This document shows, piece by piece, positions 5,865 through 8,320 of a stretch of DNA of 8,320 nt. The stretch is from Pseudomonadota bacterium (lineage in GTDB: Bacteria > Pseudomonadota > Alphaproteobacteria > Rhizobiales > Xanthobacteraceae). The translations under genes and the position numbers were made by a program. Every line of letters starts with the position of its first letter. Position 1 is the stretch's first letter. Location: assembly GCA_023390695.1 (NCBI GenBank), contig JAEWCJ010000448.1, positions 1 to 8,320 of the forward strand, in the 5' to 3' direction. Below the pieces are notes generated by a model, which was not told the DNA's origin, ran no database searches, and saw only the letters and a list, made by a program, of their open reading frames with translations.

Positions 5865-6959
5865 CTATTTCGTGAAAACTCTCGTCACATGGCCCATTTT
5901 GCGGCCCGGGCGGGATTCTCCCTTGCCGTACAAGTGGATAGAGGCGCCGGGGACGGAGAGCCATTTGGCGTAGTCATTGACCTCTTTGCCGATCAGATTG
6001 GTCATTTCCACCCGGCCGAGCCGGACCGGCTTGCCGAGCGTCCAGCCTGCCACCGCCCGGATATGCTGCTCGAATTGCGAGACGGTACAACCATCTAGCG
6101 TCCAGTGCCCGGAATTATGGACGCGCGGCGCGATCTCGTTGACCAGCACCTCGCGCTCGCGGCCGGTCCCGACCACGAACATCTCCACCGCCAGAACACC
6201 CACGTAACTGAAGGCTCTGGCGATCTTCTCCGCGATCTTCCGCGCCTTCGCCGCCTCTTTCGCCGAGATTCCGGCGGGAATTTCGGTCGTCTTCAGGATG
6301 TGGTCGCGGTGCCGGTTTTCCGCGACGTCGAACGAGGCCACCTTGCCGTCCCGGGAGCGGGCGGCGACCACCGAAATCTCGCAGGCGAATTTCACGAAGC
6401 CCTCGAGGATGCAGGGCGCCTGGCCCAGCGCCTGCCAGGCCTTCAGCGGATCATCGCCCTTGCGGATCATTGCCTGGCCCTTGCCGTCATAGCCGAGCCG
6501 CCGCGTCTTCAGCACCGCCGGCAGGCCGACCGTCTTGACCGCCGCGGCGAGCTCCTCGGCGCTGCCGACCGCGGCATAGGGGGCGGTCGGGATTTTCAGC
6601 TTGGAGACGAAATCCTTTTCGACGAGCCGGTCCTGGGTCAGCGCCAGCACATGCGGGTCGGGCAGCACCGGCTTACGCGCGGCCAGGAAGGCGGCGGTCT
6701 CCGCCGGCACATTCTCGAATTCATAGGTGATGACGTCGCAATCCTGCGCGAAGGAATCGAGCGCGGCGCGGTCGCTGTAGTCGGCGACGGTGGCATGGCG
6801 CACCACCTCGAAGGCGCAGGAATCCGTCTCCGGCGCGAAGACGTGGCAATGCAAGCCGAGCTGCTCCGCCGCCTGCGCCAGCATGCGGCCGAGCTGGCCG
6901 CCGCCGAGAATGCCGATGGTCGCGCCGGGCTTCAGCGCTCGAAAAGCGGGCTTGCTCAT
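5865..6959 (-). CDS. purK: N5-carboxyaminoimidazole ribonucleotide synthase
   Basis: PurK uses ATP and bicarbonate to convert 5-aminoimidazole ribonucleotide (AIR) to N5-CAIR, the step before PurE in purine synthesis, in the cytoplasm. The 364-residue protein shows the three ATP-grasp parts: an N-terminal nucleotide-like fold with GILGGGQLGRMLAQAA (16-31) and TYEFENVP (78-85); the ATP-binding segment with LPAVLKTRRLGYDGKGQ (146-162) and ILEGFVKF (184-191); and the catalytic stretch NEIAPRVHNSGHWT (274-287), followed by the SQFEQHIRAV block. The length is normal for the family and nothing is missing. It starts with ATG at 6959, 6 bases after the purE stop, with only a weak ribosome-binding site, so translation is probably coupled to purE. 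The stop is TAG. Confidence 0.97.
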   Translation of the reverse strand: MSKPAFRALKPGATIGILGGGQLGRMLAQAAEQLGLHCHVFAPETDSCAFEVVRHATVADYSDRAALDSFAQDCDVITYEFENVPAETAAFLAARKPVLPDPHVLALTQDRLVEKDFVSKLKIPTAPYAAVGSAEELAAAVKTVGLPAVLKTRRLGYDGKGQAMIRKGDDPLKAWQALGQAPCILEGFVKFACEISVVAARSRDGKVASFDVAENRHRDHILKTTEIPAGISAKEAAKARKIAEKIARAFSYVGVLAVEMFVVGTGREREVLVNEIAPRVHNSGHWTLDGCTVSQFEQHIRAVAGWTLGKPVRLGRVEMTNLIGKEVNDYAKWLSVPGASIHLYGKGESRPGRKMGHVTRVFTK

Positions 6960-6965
6960 GCGAGG

Positions 6966-7463
6966 TCAGTCTTTCGGCTTCTTGGCGACGCTCTTGGTCT
7001 GCTTGTCGCGCCAGGCGTCGATGCGCTTGGCGAGCGCGGCGTCGGAGAGCGCAAGCACCTGCGCCGCGAGCAAGCCGGCATTGATGGCACCCGGCTTGCC
7101 GATGGCAAGCGTGCCGACCGGAATGCCGCCGGGCATCTGCACGATCGACAGGAGCGAGTCCTTGCCCTCCAGCGCGGTGACGTTCATGGGCACGCCGAGG
7201 ACGGGCAGCGATGTCATCGCGGCGGTCATGCCCGGCAAATGCGCCGCGCCGCCGGCGCCCGCGATCACGACTTTGAAGCCGTTCTTGCGCGCGGATTTGG
7301 CAAAGGCATAGAGCCGGTCGGGGGTGCGGTGCGCCGACACGATCAGCGCCTCATAGCCCACCTTCAGGACGTCCAGCGTCTCGGCGGCATGCTTCATGGT
7401 TTCCCAGTCCGACTGGCTCCCCATGATGATCGCCACTGGCTTCTTCGCGGATTTTCCCGCCAT
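6966..7463 (-). CDS. purE: N5-carboxyaminoimidazole ribonucleotide mutase (class I PurE)
   Basis: PurE moves the carboxyl group of N5-CAIR to carbon 4, giving CAIR, directly after PurK. The 165-residue protein carries the class I signatures [12 protein letters not shown] (12-23), [13 protein letters not shown] (43-55, with the catalytic His45), [12 protein letters not shown] (68-79) and the substrate loop [20 protein letters not shown] (93-112). The C-terminal tail is short and lysine-rich. I chose the ATG at 7463: it begins just before the first strand, a G-rich ribosome-binding site (7474-7479) precedes it, and a promoter ends about 30 bases upstream. The longer frame back to 7595 would start upstream of that promoter and adds an implausible Arg-rich leader. 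purK follows 6 bases later. Confidence 0.96.
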   Translation of the reverse strand: MAGKSAKKPVAIIMGSQSDWETMKHAAETLDVLKVGYEALIVSAHRTPDRLYAFAKSARKNGFKVVIAGAGGAAHLPGMTAAMTSLPVLGVPMNVTALEGKDSLLSIVQMPGGIPVGTLAIGKPGAINAGLLAAQVLALSDAALAKRIDAWRDKQTKSVAKKPKD

Positions 7464-7494
7464 CGGACCGAATCCCCCCGAAAAGAAGCGGCGG

Positions 7495-7522
7495 ATTATA
7501 GGGAGGGAGGGGGGTGGGGCAA
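7495..7522 (-). promoter_or_regulatory. Sigma-70-type promoter of purE-purK
   Basis: On the - strand a perfect -10 box TATAAT (7500-7495) lies 16 bases from TTGCCC (7522-7517), with C before it giving the CTTG start common in alphaproteobacterial -35 boxes. The predicted transcript would begin near 7488 and leave a leader of about 25 bases before the purE ATG, too short for a purine riboswitch. No PurR-like operator is obvious. The spacer is wholly pyrimidine on the - strand. Confidence 0.75.
7501..7519 (+). other. G-quadruplex motif in the purE promoter spacer
   Basis: On the + strand, the template strand for purE, four G-runs of 3, 3, 6 and 4 bases are separated by single bases A, A and T. 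This satisfies the strict four-run quadruplex pattern with one-base loops, the most stable topology. It covers almost exactly the DNA between the -10 and -35 boxes. Whether it folds in the cell is unknown. Confidence 0.7.
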
Positions 7523-7658
7523 GCACCAAATAGGCCGGTCCGGCGTCGCATGCCGCGTCCCGATAGCGCCGGCGGGACCTCCTCCGGCGGCGCAAGCAGG
7601 GTGCCCCTCGGACGGACGCAAGCGCCGGCGGGAAGACATGCGCAGCCTCAGCCGGCGA
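7523..7658. other. GC-rich intergenic stretch with a 13-base direct repeat
   Basis: This stretch lies between the channel gene's stop (7659) and the purE promoter. AGCGCCGGCGGGA occurs twice (7565-7577 and 7621-7633), 56 bases apart, each copy containing the palindrome CGCCGGCG. I see no coding frame with a family match, no stem followed by a T-run, and no RNA gene. Confidence 0.5.
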
Positions 7659-8320
7659 TCACCGATGTCCCAGATAACGGAAGATGTTTTCGTCCCACCA
7701 GCGGTTCTGCTGGATCTCGAGAATGGCGATGTTGATCGGCTTTCGCAGCGGCGAGTCCGGCCGAACCGCGAATGCGTAATGTTGCGGGTCGAAGACTGCG
7801 TCCAGAAGCTGAATGGACTTCTGAAGCTCGTGGGTCACGGTCCAGGCCAGAAGCGGCTTGTCGTATACGAAAGCGTCGATCTCGCCGTTGCGGAGCGCCG
7901 TCAAACCGTCCTTGGCCGTTGCGTATCCGCGCGGCCTGACGCGCATCTGCGTGAGCGAGATTTCGCCGCTGGTCCCTCCCACCGTTCCGACGCGCACAGC
8001 CGACAGATCGGCCACACCGTGAACCGCACCCTGGAGTTTTCGCACGGTCAGCGCCGAGGTGATGCCGGCCGTGAACACCGCGATGGCGATGATCGAGCCG
8101 ACCATCCACAGCATGGCGATCGCGCGGCCCGGCAATGTGCGCGGCCCGAAATTGCCGATGCCGCGCTGGGTCATGGCGACGGTCGTCCACCACACGCTCG
8201 AACTGAGGCCGCGTGTGATCGTGCCGCCGAACTCGTCATTGTGCCGGCGCTCGAGAATCCAGACGACCAATCCGACCGCCAAGGCAAGGCCGATGAGGGC
8301 GAGAACCGCCTGCGCGAAGC
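7659..8320 (-). CDS. Prokaryotic ionotropic glutamate receptor-like channel (SBP/pore protein), 5' truncated
   Basis: The frame is open to the right edge, so about 219 C-terminal residues are seen and the start is outside; the TTG at 8282 is internal. The layout matches GluR0-type channels. It has a membrane helix (FAQAVLALIGLALAVGLVVW, about 8258-8318), a pore loop SSVWWTTVAMTQRGIGNFGP, a second membrane helix (AIAMLWMVGSIIAIAVFTAG) ending in TSALTV, then lobe 2 of a type 3 solute-binding domain. That lobe has VGTVGGTSGE and DAFVYDKPLLAW; the Asp of DAFVYD normally binds the ligand's amino group. Lobe 1 and a signal peptide should lie upstream. The expected role is an amino-acid-gated channel in the inner membrane with its ligand domain in the periplasm. 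The pore filter is unusual: QRGIG where K+-selective relatives have TVGYG. An annotation as a plain amino-acid ABC transporter binding protein would miss the pore. Confidence 0.85.
   Translation of the reverse strand, partial: FAQAVLALIGLALAVGLVVWILERRHNDEFGGTITRGLSSSVWWTTVAMTQRGIGNFGPRTLPGRAIAMLWMVGSIIAIAVFTAGITSALTVRKLQGAVHGVADLSAVRVGTVGGTSGEISLTQMRVRPRGYATAKDGLTALRNGEIDAFVYDKPLLAWTVTHELQKSIQLLDAVFDPQHYAFAVRPDSPLRKPINIAILEIQQNRWWDENIFRYLGHR

Noticed and set aside
7464..7595. 44-codon N-terminal extension of purE
   Set aside because: It starts upstream of the TATAAT box, is Arg/Pro-rich and is unlike any PurE N-terminus. The ATG at 7463 fits the family.
7648..8193. - strand open frame (181 codons) overlapping the channel gene
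   Set aside because: It is Arg/His-rich out-of-frame sequence, while the overlapping frame shows membrane helices, a pore loop and a ligand-binding lobe.

Overview
The window is about 8.3 kb of gene-dense, GC-rich DNA that looks chromosomal and alphaproteobacterial, probably Rhizobiales. The pointers are a PntB C-terminus of the alphaproteobacterial kind, a DUF3606 protein, the purE-purK-rpsU gene order, and a bS21 protein with a long basic tail. The order assignment is inference from family knowledge. I see no insertion sequence, phage gene, CRISPR array, tRNA or rRNA, and no intergenic stretch longer than 300 bases.

Layout. On the + strand the window opens inside pntB (NAD(P) transhydrogenase beta subunit, 3' end only). 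A small basic protein made of two tandem DUF3606 repeats with a lysine-rich tail follows. Converging on it from the - strand is a two-gene unit, an MFS transporter and a GNAT acetyltransferase, joined by an ATGA stop/start overlap. Divergent from the MFS gene is an intradiol dioxygenase that best fits hydroxyquinol 1,2-dioxygenase. It ends 4 bases from the stop of a convergent MgtC/SapB-family membrane protein. Divergent from mgtC is a membrane-anchored alpha/beta hydrolase (+). The rest lies on the - strand: rpsU (5482-5739), purK (5865-6959), purE (6966-7463) and, at the right edge, a 5'-truncated prokaryotic glutamate-receptor-like ion channel (7659-8320).

How the genes relate. PurE and PurK together convert AIR to CAIR in purine synthesis. 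Their genes are 6 bases apart behind a well-formed promoter just upstream of purE. rpsU lies downstream with its own strong ribosome-binding site and a probable intrinsic terminator. The MFS-GNAT pair and the dioxygenase share a 59-base divergent region holding an inverted repeat, which suggests common regulation and possibly uptake of an aromatic compound. No other hydroxyquinol-pathway gene is in view.

Most of the window is housekeeping or common accessory genes, and I find no convincing new multigene system. The points most worth a second look are: the channel's selectivity filter, which reads QRGIG where K+ channels have TVGYG; a four-run G-quadruplex motif filling the spacer of the purE promoter; a 13-bp-arm near-perfect palindrome inside the 3' end of the GNAT gene; and the duplicated DUF3606 protein with a histone-H1-like tail.
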